64,000 nt of DNA from NCBI GenBank assembly GCA_017163975.1, contig JAFFSR010000397.1, positions 2,299,501-2,363,500 on the forward strand, given 5' to 3'. Every line of letters begins with the position of its first letter. The first letter of the stretch is position 1. Both the position numbers and the translations under genes were made by a program. The stretch is from Anastatus disparis. Its lineage: Eukaryota > Arthropoda > Insecta > Hymenoptera > Eupelmidae. Positions 1 to 12,439 of the stretch are shown piece after piece. Below the pieces are notes generated by a model. It was not told where the DNA came from and ran no database searches. It worked only from the letters and a program-made list of their open reading frames with translations.

Positions 1-970
1 CATTAACCTATAGACCATAAACCCATAATCCATTAACACAATAAACATAAACATATAAATATAAACCATAAATCCATTAATCATAAGCTTATGAACCATT
101 AACTCATGAACTATAAACTATATACCATAAACCCATAAACCATAAACAATAAACACATAAACCCATAAACCATAGACCCATAAACCATAAACCCATAAAC
201 CATAAACCCATAAACCATAAACCCATAAACCATAAACCCATAAACCCATAAACCCATAAATCATAAACTTATAAACCATAAACCCATGAACCCATCAACC
301 CATAAATCATAAACCCATGAACTATAAATCCATAAACCAGAAACCCAGAATTCATAAACCTATGAACCGTAAACCCATAAACCATTAACTTATAACCCAT
401 AAACCATAAACTCATAATCCATAAACCCATAAAACATAAATTAATAAACTATAAACCCATAAACCATGAACCCATAAACCATAAACCCAAAAACTATAAA
501 CAATTAACCCATAAACCCATAATTCCATAAACCATAAACCTATAAACCATAAGCCTATGAACCCATAAACTTATAAACCATAAACTCATAAACCACAAAC
601 CCATAAACTTATAAACCATAAACTCATAAACCATAAACCCATAAACTATAAATCCATAAACCATAAACCACTGAACCATAAACCACTGAACCATAGACCC
701 ATAAACCCATAAACCATAAACCTATAAACCATGAACTTATAACCCATAAACCGTAAACTTATAAACCATAAACCCATAAACTTATAAACCATAAACTAAT
801 AAACCATAAACTTATAAACTATAAACTTATAAACCATAAACTTATAAACCATAAACTTAAAAACCATAAACTTATAAGCCATAAACTTATAAACCATAAA
901 CTTATAAACCATAAACTTATAAACCATAAACCCATAAACGATGAGTCTATAAACTATAAACCTATCAATG
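1..970. repeat. TTTATGG/TTTATGGG satellite, C-rich strand on plus
   Basis: Degenerate tandem array of CCATAAA and CCCATAAA words. The cleanest stretch, about 174-245, alternates 7- and 8-base units to give a 15-base period. Variants such as CTTATAAA and CCATGAA are mixed in. Because 15 is divisible by 3 and the unit has no stop in some frames, the array yields long meaningless open frames rich in M-V-Y-G-F; these are not genes. Confidence 0.9.
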
Positions 971-1397
971 CACTATAAGACGACCAACTATAGACCCATA
1001 GTATGTAAACATTATGATTAATATATTCACCGATTATAGTAGCGCAAGAATAATATAAGAAACTATACTTTATTACTATAATATATTATAATACATGAAT
1101 ATAGTATCACTACAATCCTAGACTATAGTTCACTACGGTCATCGATTATATTTTTTATTTTCTTTTGAAAAAAAAATTATTATTTGTAAAATTCAATTCA
1201 AAGCCTTATTTTAACTATAAGCTCAATTTTTAAATTTATTAACTAATTCTAAAGTAGAAATATTTCCAGTTTGCTTTCATATCAATATTTCTACAATTTT
1301 CTTTTACTGAAATGCTGTTATAAATAAATCTTTGAATTAAATTCTATTTCCATATAAATTTTAAAAATAAAATTTTCAAGATATACATAATAGTATA
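970..1397. other. AT-rich unannotated DNA
   Basis: No coding frame or RNA gene is recognised. The part from about 1185 to 1380 is a diverged copy of sequence seen again near 2675-2860 and partly near 2241-2310 (shared words include CTAATTCTAAAGTAG-like and TTTGAATTAAATT), so it belongs to an old dispersed repeat. Confidence 0.6.
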
Positions 1398-1498
1398 TTA
1401 TTCACCTAGGGAGTTAATTTTAAAAATGTCTCGCCTTCGGCTCGGGTGACAATTACATATGATTTAAGGTATTTTTCATTAACTCCCGTGGTGAATAT
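1398..1498. mobile_element. Short hairpin MITE-like element
   Basis: Imperfect inverted repeats: TTCACCTAGGGAGTTAAT at the left and ATTAACTCCCGTGGTGAA at the right, enclosing about 60 bases with a GC-richer centre. The total is about 100 bp and non-coding. The ends sit in TATT-rich flanks, so no target duplication can be called. Confidence 0.55.
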
Positions 1499-1520
1499 GC
1501 TATTTTTTGTCATACTCAGA

Positions 1521-1574
1521 CCAAAAGTACCATTTCGTCGATTTTGAGCCGGAAGGAGAAGTGGTACTTTTGGG
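1521..1574. repeat. Small inverted repeat
   Basis: CCAAAAGTACCATTTC (1521-1536) pairs with GAGAAGTGGTACTTTTGG near 1557-1574 around a short GC-richer loop. It lies between two other hairpin elements and is probably part of the same foldback cluster. The open frame running across it has no protein-like features. Confidence 0.5.
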
Positions 1575-1628
1575 CAGGGGATGGCAAAAAAATTCTTTTT
1601 TAAAAGATGATAAACTTCTACTTCAATG

Positions 1629-2050
1629 GAAATCTTACTTAAGGGGTGTCTTCATACCGGCACAGAGATCTACCTTATCTATATTTGAATTATGCATTTT
1701 AATAAAAATTTAACTATTTTTGACTAAAATTCATAGAAGAGGCACATTCTTAACATGCCAAAGAATTTATTGCAACGTTAAAAGATAATATTAGGGTAAA
1801 AATAAAGACGAAAACTGCTTAATACGATTAACTTTTCAATGTAGTTATGAATAATCGTATTATGCAGTTTTTGTCTTCATTTTTACTTCTATTCTGTCTT
1901 TTAACGTTGCAATAAATTCTTTAGAATGTCAAGAATGTGCCTCTTCTACGAATTTCAGTCATGAATAGTTAAATTTTTATAAAAATTCATAATTTAAATG
2001 TAGATAAGGTAGAACTCTATGTCGGTATGAGGATTCCCCTTAAGATAGTT
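1629..2050. mobile_element. Long palindromic (foldback) element
   Basis: The left arm, about 1629-1832, is the reverse complement of the right arm, about 1850-2048, around a short centre near 1835-1850. Matching landmarks are AAAGACGAAAACTGC and GCAGTTTTTGTCTTC, and GGCACATTCTTAACATG and its partner near 1925-1945. The arms differ by scattered substitutions. There is no coding sequence. A transcript through it would form a long hairpin. Confidence 0.75.
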
Positions 2051-2059
2051 ATGTTTTAC

Positions 2060-3010
2060 AAGTTATTGTATACATGGTTGAAAAAAAAATATAAAAGTAA
2101 ATAACTGAAGAAATAATATGAAAAAAGATGAAAATAAAGACGAGTGCATTATATAGCGATAAAAATTAAAAATATAAATTATAAGTAAAAAGTGCTGTAA
2201 TGAATGAAAAAGATCGGTCAAGGGCTTATGGAATTGAAAGTTTTATTTTTAGAAGCTGTTTAGCTTTGATGTTTATTAACTAATTTTAAAGTAGTGATAT
2301 TTAAAACTTATAGAAAAAGTAATTAATTTACTTGTAATAACTAACTTACTTGTTAATTTTCTTCAATTTTCTTAAAAAAGAAAAATAACTATGACATGTT
2401 TGTTTTTAAAATTAGATTTCGTATAACATAAATTATCGTATGATTGTTCTATATAAATACATTAGTTGATTTTTCGAAAATTCAAAATTGTTTGTACCTT
2501 TGAAATTGAAATAATCAAAATTGCTAGAAATTTATAATTCTGACGATTAAGAATATCACTAATGTACATTATATGAAATTGTCAATTTAATTTTGTTCGT
2601 GAAGTATATTAATTAAAACTTTCATGCTCGATATAACTTCATTTTAAGTGTGTTACTTTTACAAATGAAGTTTTATTCGTAAAATTGAATTCAAAAATTT
2701 ATTTATAACAACTGTTTAGCTTTCAAGTTTATCAACAAATCTAATGTAGTAAAATTTCAATTTTATATCTATATCAACATTCCTACAATCTTTTTGTTTA
2801 TTAAAAAACTGATAAAAATATACTTTTGAATTAAATTTTTTAAAAACATAATTATCAATAGGGCGATATCTAGCGGCTTTCCAAAATCATGTCTTAGTTG
2901 ACTTTTTAAGAGATCAAAGTTTGTATTTTTTAAAATAAAATTGGTCTTTTCTGAATAAAAATAATAATTTGGTTTTATATGTGAAGTGTTGAATGGATGA
3001 AAGTAGTGTG
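2060..3010. other. AT-rich unannotated DNA with diverged dispersed repeat
   Basis: No gene is recognised. 2675-2860 is a diverged direct repeat of about 1185-1380, and 2241-2310 is a shorter third copy. Otherwise only low-complexity AT-rich sequence is visible. Confidence 0.55.
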
Positions 3011-3014
3011 TTTG

Positions 3015-3430
3015 ATGAACTTTCTTTTTTGTTCTACCGAAACGTTTTACATTTCTTTTTTCCGTTATTATAACGTTTTTTTCGTTAGTAAAACGTTTTC
3101 ATAACATCTTAACGACGTTTCTGCTTTTACGATCAGTAGCTTTTTTTCTTAATTAGATACATATAAAAGACGTTTATGAAACGAAATTTATACTGAACTA
3201 TGAAAACGTCTTAAAGACTTATCAATAACGTTGTTTACTCGTATTAAAAACGTTTAAAATACGTCGTTACAACTTTTCTATAGGCTTCTGTAAAGTTCTT
3301 CGGTAAAAATGTTGCAGCCAAAATAACGTTTAAAAGACGTTTTTAAAACGTCATTTTAGACTTCCGAAAAAAACGTTTTATCGTGTTTTTCACAACGTCT
3401 TAAAAACGTCTTTATAACGTCGTGTGTTAT
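3015..3430. repeat. Patch dense in AACGTT/AACGTC words
   Basis: Within about 415 bp, AACGTTT, AAACGTC and ACGACGT-like words recur about twenty times, on both strands and at irregular spacing. CpG is otherwise scarce in the flanks. The patch ends with GTGTGTTATTAGGGTC. No clear tandem period and no open frame. It may be a decayed palindromic element or a cluster of short binding words. Confidence 0.5.
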
Positions 3431-3653
3431 TAGGGTCTATATTTCACACTTTTTACTTTTTCTTGATTCATTAAATATAATTGAAATTTATTAAATTATA
3501 TAAACCAAGGGGCGACCAGGGAGCGACCAATGGGAAGCAACCTCATTCAAAAATAGGTAAATTTTGAACGAATTACATCGTTATCTAGGGAGGGGCCAGG
3601 GGGCCACCAAGAGGGGGCTGGATCTTAATTTTTCTTACAACTATATAGAGATA

Positions 3654-3655
<2 letters not shown>

Positions 3656-3700
<45 letters not shown>
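3656..3700. repeat. (TA)n microsatellite
   Basis: Alternating TA with a few interruptions. Confidence 0.9.
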
Positions 3701-3705
<5 letters not shown>

Positions 3706-4146
3706 TGACGATTCTAATAAGATCTTAACATTACGCTCTATACAACCATCGCAAATATCGTAGATATGACAAAGATTTTGCTCGCATTACAATGTTATTA
3801 TTATATTGACTTCTTAGTTTTCTTATATATAAAACTGGAAGTCCTCCCTACATAAACTTGAATTTAAAAAAATCGTACACAAAATATAGTGCTGGAAAAT
3901 AATTTAATTTTCAAAAGTATTTTTGTTAGTTAAGTGACTTTAGAAAAACTCAAAGAATAAAAACCAAACTTTATGGAATCCTTTTCATCTTACTTCAGGT
4001 TATAATTTCACTAAAGAACTCTCATAACTTAATTTTAATATTATTATTAAATAGATCGCTTGTTATATTAATAAAAAATAAGTCAAATAATTTATTTCTA
4101 CCTACTCTTCTGTTTCTCTCTTCTATTCTTTCTTAACCTTTTTCTT
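3701..4146. other. AT-rich unannotated DNA
   Basis: No gene, repeat period or RNA structure is recognised between the TA microsatellite and the next satellite block. Confidence 0.5.
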
Positions 4147-5245
4147 CATTTAGGTTTATAAATTTATGGGTTTATGACTTATAAGTTTATGGGTTTATGG
4201 TTTATAAGTTTATGGTTTATGGGTTATAAGTTTATATTTTGAAGGCTTATGATTTATAGGTTTATGGTTTTATGGGTTTATGGTTTATGGATTTATAGTT
4301 TATGGGTTTATGGTTTATGGGTTTATGGTTTATGAGTTTATGGGTTCATGGGTTTATGATTTATAGGTTTATGGTTTGTGGGATTATGGGTTTATGGGTT
4401 CATTGCTTATGGTTTATGGGTTCATGGTTTATGGGTTTATAGTTTATTAATTCATGTTTTATGGGTTTATGGATTTATGGATTATAAGTTTATAAGTTTA
4501 TGGTTTATAAGTTTATGGTTTATGGGTTATGAGTTTATGGTTAATGGGTTGATGATTCATGAGTTTATAGTTTATGAGTTTATGGTTTCTGGGTTTATGG
4601 TTTATGGATTTATAGTTCATGGGTTTATATTTTATGGGTTGATGGGTTCATGGGTTATTTCTTTATAGGCTTATGGTTTATCGGTTTATGGGTTTATTGT
4701 TTATGGGTTTATAGTTTTAGGGTTAATGGTATATGAGTTTATAGTTGATGGGTCTATGGTTCATGGGTTTATTGTTTATGGTTTATGGTTTATGGTTTAT
4801 AATATATGGGTTCATGGTTTGTAGGTTTATGGGTTTATGGTTTATTGGTTTATGCGTTTATAGTTAATAAGTTTCTATATAATGGGTCAACGGTGTATGT
4901 TTTAATTATTTATGGGTTTATGGCTTATGATTTATGGGTCAATCGCTTATGAGTTTATGGTTCACAAGCTTATCGTTAATGGGTTCATAGTTTTTGGGTT
5001 AATGGTTTGTGGGTTAATGTCTAGTGGGTTCATAGTTTATAAGCTTATGATTCAAAGGTTAATAGTTCATAGGTTTCTGGTTTATGAGTTCATGGAAAAT
5101 GAGTTTATAATGTATAGGTTTATGGTTTATAGGTTTATATTATTTGCTCTCATAGTTCATAGATTCATGGTTCATGGTTTATGGTTCATGGGTTCATGAT
5201 TTATAGTTTATATGTGTAAAATTTTATGGTTTATGGGTTCATGGT
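4147..5245. repeat. TTTATGG satellite, G-rich strand on plus
   Basis: Same satellite as at the window start but in the opposite orientation: runs of GGTTTATGGGTTTAT with many single-base variants. It meets the oppositely oriented block near 5245. Open frames here are satellite artefacts. Confidence 0.9.
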
Positions 5246-7895
5246 TTATCAATTATAAATCTATGAACCTATGAAATATAAAACCATGAACCATTAAACC
5301 GTAAATTCATGAACCATTAATTCACAAACCACCAACAATAAACCTATAATTCTATAGATACATAAACTTCAGAATCATAAGCCCATAAACAATACACCCA
5401 TAAATCATAAACCCTTCCACCATAAAACCATAAACCGAAAACCCATAATATGAAAACTAAACATCCAATGAGCCATAAACTAACAATGTATGAACAATAA
5501 ACCCATGAATTCTGAACCCATAAAGCATAAGCCACGAACCCATAAACTATAAACCTATAAACTATGGATTCAAAATAAAATAACTTATTAACCACAAACA
5601 CATACATTATAAACACATAATCCATGATCCCATAAACCATAAACCTATGAACCATAAACCCATAAACTAGAAAACCTATAAACCATAAACCTATAAACCA
5701 TAAACCCATGAAACCATCGACCCATAAAATATAAACCCATAAACTATAAATCCATAAAATATAAACCTATGAACCAGAAAGTCACAAACCATAAGCCCGT
5801 AAACCATAAACCAGTAAACCATGAGCCCATTAACCATAAACCAATAAACCATAAACCCATAAACCATAAACCCATAGACCATTAACCCATTGACCATAAA
5901 CCACAAACCTATAAACCATGAACCCATAAACCATAAACCCATAAACCACGAACCCATGAAACAATAACCCATAAACTAGAAACCATAAGCCCATAGACCA
6001 TAAGCCCATAAACTATGAACTCATAAACAACTAACCATAAAACCATAAACTTATAAACCTATAAACCATAAACCATTAACCTATAAACTATAAACCCATA
6101 GACAATAAACCCATAAGCCATAACACTATAAACCATAACACCATAAACTAGCAACCCGTTTAATCCATTAACAATAAGGCCATAAACCATAAACCCATAA
6201 ACCAGAAACTCATAAAACATGAGCACGTGAACCATAAACCCATGAACCAAAATCGATAAACCCATTAACCCATAAACGATAAACCATAAATCATAAACTT
6301 ATGAACTCATAAACCATAGACCATAAAACCATAAACCATAAACCATAAACCCATAAACCCATAAACCCATAGTCCATAAACCTATAAAACATAAACTCAT
6401 GCACAATAAACCCATATACGATAGACCCATAAACCCATTAAACATAAACTCATACACCATAAACCCATGAATCATGAGCCCATAAACCATGAGCTTATAA
6501 ACTATAACACCATAAACCATAAACCTTTTCGATCCATAAACCATGAGCCCATAAACCATAAACCTATAAGACAGGAACTTGTTTACCATAAGCACATGAA
6601 CTATAAACCTATGGACCATAATTGATAGACCCATAGACCCATAAATAATAAACAATCAACCATAATTTCATAGAACATAAATGATTAAACTATGAACCCA
6701 TAAACCATTAACCCAAAAACCATAAATAATAAACCCATAAACCCGTAAACACATTATCCCATAAACCATAAACCTATAAACCATAAACCCGCGAACCCAT
6801 AAACTCATAAACCATGAACCCATAAACCTTAAACCCATAAAACATAAACCTATAAACCATAAACTCACAAACCATTAGCCCGTAAACTATAAACCAATAA
6901 ACCATAAGCCCATAAACCATAAACCCATAAACCATAAACCATAAACCCATAAACCATGAACTCATAGACCATAAACCATAACGCCATAAACCATAAATCC
7001 GTTTTATCCATTAACCATAAGGCCATAAACCATGAAGCCATAAACCTGAATCTCATAAAACATGAGCACATGAACCATAAACCCATGAACCATAATCGAT
7101 AAACCTATTAACCTATAAACGATAAACCATAAATCATAAACCTATAAACCATTAACTATTAACTCATAAATTCATAAACCATAGACCATAAAACCATAAG
7201 CCATAAACCCATAAACCCATAAACCCATAAACCCATAATCCATTAACCCATAAAACATAAATTCATACACCATAAACCCATAAACCATAAACCCATAAAC
7301 CATAAACCCATAAACCATAAACCCATAAACCATAAACCCATAAACCCATAAAGCATAAACTTATACAAAATAAACCCATAAATCATGAGCCCATAAACTA
7401 TAACACCATAAACCATAAACGCATGACCCATAAACCATAAACTTATAAACCATAAACCCATAAACTTATGAATCGTAATCCTATAAACTATAAACCCACA
7501 AACCATAACACAAACCCATCAACTATAAACTTATAAGCCATAAACCCATAAATAATAAACCAATAAGTCGTAAACCCATAAACCATTAACTCATAAACTA
7601 TAAACCCATAAACCATAAACCCATAAACTATAAACCTATGAACCATAAACCTATAAACCATAAACCCATTCACCCATCATTTCATAAAATATAAACCCTT
7701 AAACTATAAACCCATAAAACATAAATCCATAAACCTTAAACTCACAAACCATAAGACCATAAACTATAAACCCATAAACCATAAACCCATAAACCTTAAA
7801 CCATAAACTCATAAACCTTAAACCATAAACCCATAAACCATAAACCCATAGACCATTTACCCATAAACCATAAACCACAAACCCACAAACCTATA
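5246..7895. repeat. TTTATGG satellite, C-rich strand on plus
   Basis: About 2.65 kb of degenerate CCATAAA/CCCATAAA array, inverted relative to the preceding block. Stretches near 6330-6370 and 7205-7345 are nearly perfect, while others are heavily diverged. Some longer similarity exists between sub-blocks (for example about 6240-6420 and 7085-7250), suggesting segmental duplication inside the array. Confidence 0.9.
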
Positions 7896-7909
7896 AATGG
7901 AAATAAAAT

Positions 7910-8120
7910 AAATGTTTTTGACAAAGCGTTCATAAAATTGCATATAATGAAATGCATCAAAATTCTTAATGTGCAATTTTACGCACTCTGTGTCAAAAAA
8001 TATCTTTTGTTACAAGTGCGTTAAATTATAAATATTCGTGCGATTGGTATGACGCTTGGGCTGGTTTGGCCGACCCTCGTGCATATCAACCGCACGAATA
8101 TTTATAATTATGATGCACTA
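7910..8120. mobile_element. Palindromic element with GC-rich loop
   Basis: ATTATAAATATTCGTGCG before 8044 pairs with CGCACGAATATTTATAAT at 8092-8109. The arms enclose about 48 bp of unusually GC-rich sequence. A weaker outer pair, TTTTTGACA near 7915 and TGTCAAAAA near 7993, suggests a nested foldback. Non-coding. Confidence 0.6.
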
Positions 8121-8174
8121 GTATCAAAAAGTACTAATGTTAAATTGCCTTATGAAATTATAATATTATATAAA

Positions 8175-8475
8175 TATGTATTTAATTATTTAGAAAGGTT
8201 TGTTGTGAATAGAACATAAATATCATTATTTTCAGTTACTTATAATAATTGCATTATTGACAATTATTAATAATTATTCACAGATATTTACGGTATTTAC
8301 ATTGAAAAACTGTTGAAGTTATCAGGATGGATTTTAAGCCTGGAAAAAAAATTTCAAATGTAGTCATAATTTTTTTTCCTAATGATATTAATTGATAAAA
8401 ATTTCTTTTACCTTAAATATATATTAAATATAAGACTTCGATTCATTAATTATTTTGAAAAACCTTACTAGATGT
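8175..8475. repeat. Dispersed repeat, copy 1 of about 300 bp
   Basis: About 300 bp shared in direct orientation with 20311-20606: both carry GGTTTGTTGTGAATAGAACA-like, TTCACAGATATTTAC and TTCAAATGTAGTCAT words in the same order. At the second site this sequence forms the outer arm of a large palindrome, so this copy may be a lone arm or solo terminal portion of the same element. Confidence 0.65.
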
Positions 8476-9396
8476 TTTTTTGTTATGTATATATATAATT
8501 GCCGCAAATAACCATTTTCAAATCGTTATATCATTTTCACAAATTTTATTATAATTTTTTATCTCATTACAATTAATTCAAAGCATTTCCCATAATTTCT
8601 TATATTTTTCAGCTTTTGAAAGTAAAAATACACTGAATTAAATTATTTAATATTAAAGCTATTCTATTGTGAATATTTTTAAAAAAAGTTCATTTAAAAG
8701 AAATAAAAATTCGTGGGATCACATGAGTATTATCCGGAATGAATACCCGGAAGACCTCGGAGCAGGACTGACTCACTTGAGTTCACGGCGCTGCTTATAT
8801 ACACCTGGTTCGTCATATTCCACTATATTCCTCAGAAACAAGCGAACCTATCCCTACTCTATTATTTTAAACGCTTGGTCTAAGGAATTGGACTCAACTC
8901 TATATATATATGTATTACGCATACTCTATGCCTAACTATATACAATATGAATGATGCTTAAAGAATACTTATACTATTATATTCGATAGCAGACGCATTC
9001 TGCTACAAACTATTGAATAATTCGAAATAAATCATTTTGTTTTGATTGTTGGAGTTTATGATGTATATTAATGTGAGTATGATAAAACTTTTTATCAAAT
9101 AGAAATATCTTTATAACCTATTGCATGTAATTTAAAAAATCATTATCAATATTTCTATTGCAGAAAACAGTCATAGGTATTCCGATACATAAATATTTTA
9201 AATCATTAGGGGAATAGTGAATAAATTATTATTGGTATTGTTATTATACTTTTACTGACTTAGATATGTAATATCCTAAAACATCTGTTTTGCATCAGAA
9301 TTTATGTGCACATAATCTACTTCATAAGATTATATACAATATTCATTGGCTTGTTACAATATTTATATTGAAAGTTTTGGTAATAATATATATTAT
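8476..9396. other. AT-rich unannotated DNA
   Basis: No gene is recognised. About 8710-8935 is less AT-rich and holds an 88-codon open frame on the plus strand, without recognisable motifs and probably a decayed repeat. The rest is plain AT-rich sequence. Confidence 0.45.
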
Positions 9397-10018
9397 ATTT
9401 ATGTCGTCGTACGCCGTATTCGGTAGAATACCTATAGACCACGCTAAATTTGTATAGGCATTGCATACGTTCATGCTAATATCTCGACGATATTCTCTCT
9501 GTCAATACTCTCTTAGGGAGTATTGACAGCTCTATACTCCCTAAGGGAGTATTGACAGATCGAGATATCACATAGCATGGCCGTATATGACGCGAGTGAC
9601 ATCGATTCGTAGGTTAGTGAAAACAAAAGAATGTCGTTAGATATGTCAATGTTCATACAAATTCATATAAAATCTTAACTTTACAGAATGTTTTGTTTGA
9701 ACAAATTTTCAAAGTTAAACAGTTAATAAGTAAAATAAATAAGTAAATAATGACATTATTTACTTTTTTTTAACAAAACATATATCATTAATTTTAAAAA
9801 ATCATTTTTATAGTTCCTCATACGTCCTACCAACGACATAAACTTATCTACGTAACTTGGGAGTACGAAGGATTCTGAATCCGGGCTTGACTAAAGTGCT
9901 TGTCGCTTGAGCAGCAGTCAGTCTCGGGTGCGCTTCGCGCGCCCTCGACCCACTGCTACTCAAGCGACAAACACTTTAGTCTCGCCTGTATTCATCCTTT
10001 GTACTCCCAAGTTACGTA
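9397..10018. mobile_element. Family-F foldback element, copy A
   Basis: Multi-hairpin element. The outer motif TTTATGTCGTCGTACGCCG at 9397 is mirrored by ACGTCCTACCAACGACATAA near 9824-9843. Inner hairpins are a nested palindrome at about 9478-9568 (with CTGTCAATACTC and its complement) and a long stem at 9851-10016, closed by CGTAACTTGGGAGTAC and its complement with a CGCGAAGCGC-like tip. It shares backbone words with 27347-27820, but the hairpin sequences differ between the copies. It ends about 135 bp before a transposase frame. Confidence 0.7.
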
Positions 10019-10153
10019 TGTAACTAATATTCTTAATTGAATCGATAATCATCCATTGATGGTGTATAAAATATTATTAATGTAAAATTTTCAAAGATTA
10101 ACAATTGATTTTTAAACATTTCTTTTTATGAATTTTATGGAATATTAATAGAT

Positions 10154-12288
10154 ATGGCATCTTCTAATGAATATAATGTCACAAATACAAGGCAGCGAGA
10201 TGATAGGAAATGCGCTATGTGTACTATTCATTTACGAAAAACTAGTGGTCAGAAGAAAATTATTAGTACAGAAATTGAATTGGAATACGCTAAGCGATTG
10301 TCAAATATAGAAAATATTAACATCAATGATGTAGTATGTAATTCATGTAGAATCCGAATGATAAAAGATATGTCACGCTCTAACACAATCAATCCTGGTA
10401 ATACCTCAGAAAATATTTCATCTCAGGAATCATGTTCTAGTACCCTTTCTCAGCTTAGTATAAGTGAATCATCAGAGTCATTGTCGTATAAAGTAGTTGA
10501 AAAAGAAGAACCTAAAACTGTAGAATTATCTATTACAAGGACAATTGCAACTCATAAATATTGTTTTATTTGTGGATTCCAAAAACAAAGTAATCTTATT
10601 TTAGTGCCTTCAACTGCTCGAGTTCAAACATTCAGTAGAATTAATTTATTTATACCAAAGGGTAATGGTGCTGTCGTGACCATTTAATTCGAAAAAAATT
10701 TTTTGAAGAAGACTTGAATAAGATAAAAATTTTTTCTAACGCGACTGTAATAGAGGTTACAGAATTACCTGAATTCCTTAATGAAATGTCTGCAAGGGCA
10801 AATGAAACTTTGTTAGATAAGACAGCTGATTTTGATATGCCTGAGAAGAAATTAAAAATATTAACAGGATTAAATTGGGAGAATATTATAAAACTACGAG
10901 AGCGGCTTACTTCTCTTAGAAATTCTAATGTAAGAACAGTAACTCAAGCCATAATTATATTTTTATTTAAAATGCGCACTGGTAATTCAAATGCAGTTAT
11001 TTCTTCAGTATTCGATATCGAAAAAGAACAACAAATATCTGATATTTGTCATTCAGTATTAGTGTCTTTTGAAAATGATGTATTACCAAATTACTTTGGA
11101 TTAAAAAATGCTGATAGGGATTACTTGATTCAAAATGAAACTTCTCAAATGGCAAAACTTTTGCAACCAGGAAAAAAACTTATTGATTTGTGATGGAACA
11201 TACATCAGACACGAAAAAAGCTCAAACAATGAATATCAAAGAAAATCTTTTTCAGGTCAAAAAAAAGTTCGTTTATTAAAACCATTTACAATTTGTACCA
11301 CTAATTGCTACGTTATTGATCAGTTAGGACCATATCTTGCTAACATGAATGATGCCAGTATTTTAATGAAAATATTAGAAACAGAAAAAGAAGTTTTCAC
11401 TAAATTGCTTCACAAAGGTGATATTTTCGTATTGGATAGAGGCTTTCGAGATATAAAAAAAAATTAGAAGATATGGGTTACACTGTTTTGATGCCAGCAC
11501 TTGAAGGTAAAAAATCACAACTCTCAACAGAAGAATCAAATGAAACTCGATTTACAACAAAATTAAGATGGGTTGTAGAAGCAATACATGGGATTGAAAA
11601 GAAAAAAAACAAATTATTAGATCGTAAACTTGATAACAAAATGTTAAAAGATACTGAATCTTACTGTCGAATTGCTTGCTATTTTAATAATTTATTTGGA
11701 GTGCGTCTAGATACTGATAAAGATGTGCAAGATGAAATATTTAACATCATGCAATTTAAGAAAGAAACTGTAAATACATTAGCAGAGGAAGTAGCTGCAG
11801 AAAGGTGGAGCCGTCGAAAACTACCATTTGTTACCGTGACTTCAAGTGATTTGCCAGATTTTCCTGAATTAACGAAGAAAGACTTAAAAATTCTTTTTAC
11901 AGGGTCATACGAGCTTAAACAGAGCATATCCTATTTAGCAGAGATGTTGGACTCGGATAACAATTTAAAAATAGGGTATGTTAAAGAAAGATCAAATATT
12001 CTCAAACTCGAAGTACAATCGAGACATGTGAATAGAAAACAATATAAATGTTTCATTCAGTATCAACCTAATGGCATTGGCTATTCCAGCATTATTAGAT
12101 ATTATTGTGATTGTGCTAATGGTAACCGCACTATTGGATGTTGTGCACACATTGCAGCAATTATTTATTACCTTTCTCACGGAAGATACTTATCAAAAAT
12201 TATAAAACCAGCTGAAATTCTTTCTAATATGCTTCTTAAAGATCAAATAGAAGTTTGCATAAATGAAGACAGTGATGAAGTAAAATAA
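10154..12288 (+). pseudogene. DDE_Tnp_4-like transposase with SWIM zinc finger, three frameshifts
   Basis: Decayed transposase read in four segments: 10154-10687, 10714-11193, 11135-11467 and 11473-12288. The N-terminus has CxxC pairs (C-A-M-C and C-N-S-C) and a second cysteine region (C-F-I-C), resembling a DNA-binding zinc module. The catalytic core shows D in D-G-T-Y (11192), D in D-R-G-F (11435) and E in V-V-E-A-I (11578), the order expected for the DDE_Tnp_4 fold of PIF/Harbinger- and ISL2EU-type transposases. A C-terminal SWIM zinc finger, C-x-C then C-x-H, lies at 12106-12150. Frameshifts are near 10665 (one base lost relative to the copy at 46855), near 11150-11190, and in an A run near 11455. 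ATG 10154 begins the first long frame. An AATAAA lies at 12371. Terminal inverted repeats were not identified, so superfamily assignment is tentative. It cannot make a full protein as shown. Confidence 0.8.
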
Positions 12289-12370
12289 AATTGCTTTAAT
12301 TCTGGGAATAACTATTATTTTTTATGAATATTTACTTCATGAACAATCTTCAATATTTATAATTATTTTT

Positions 12371-12376
12371 AATAAA
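12371..12376 (+). promoter_or_regulatory. Poly(A) signal for the transposase
   Basis: AATAAA 83 bases after the transposase stop, in AT-rich context. Such hexamers are common by chance in this sequence; position gives modest support. Confidence 0.4.
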
Positions 12377-12439
12377 GTGAAAAATAATATTTTATTTCAA
12401 AGATTTTCATTTGACTTTCACATTTTAATATTATAATGA

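Noticed and set aside
1507..1713. 68-codon frame
   Set aside because: Crosses a hairpin and one arm of a foldback element; no start context or motif.
494..7673. Many open frames with repeated M-V-Y-G-F-like peptides
   Set aside because: They lie entirely in the TTTATGG satellite, whose 15-base period leaves some frames without stops; similar peptides occur on both strands.
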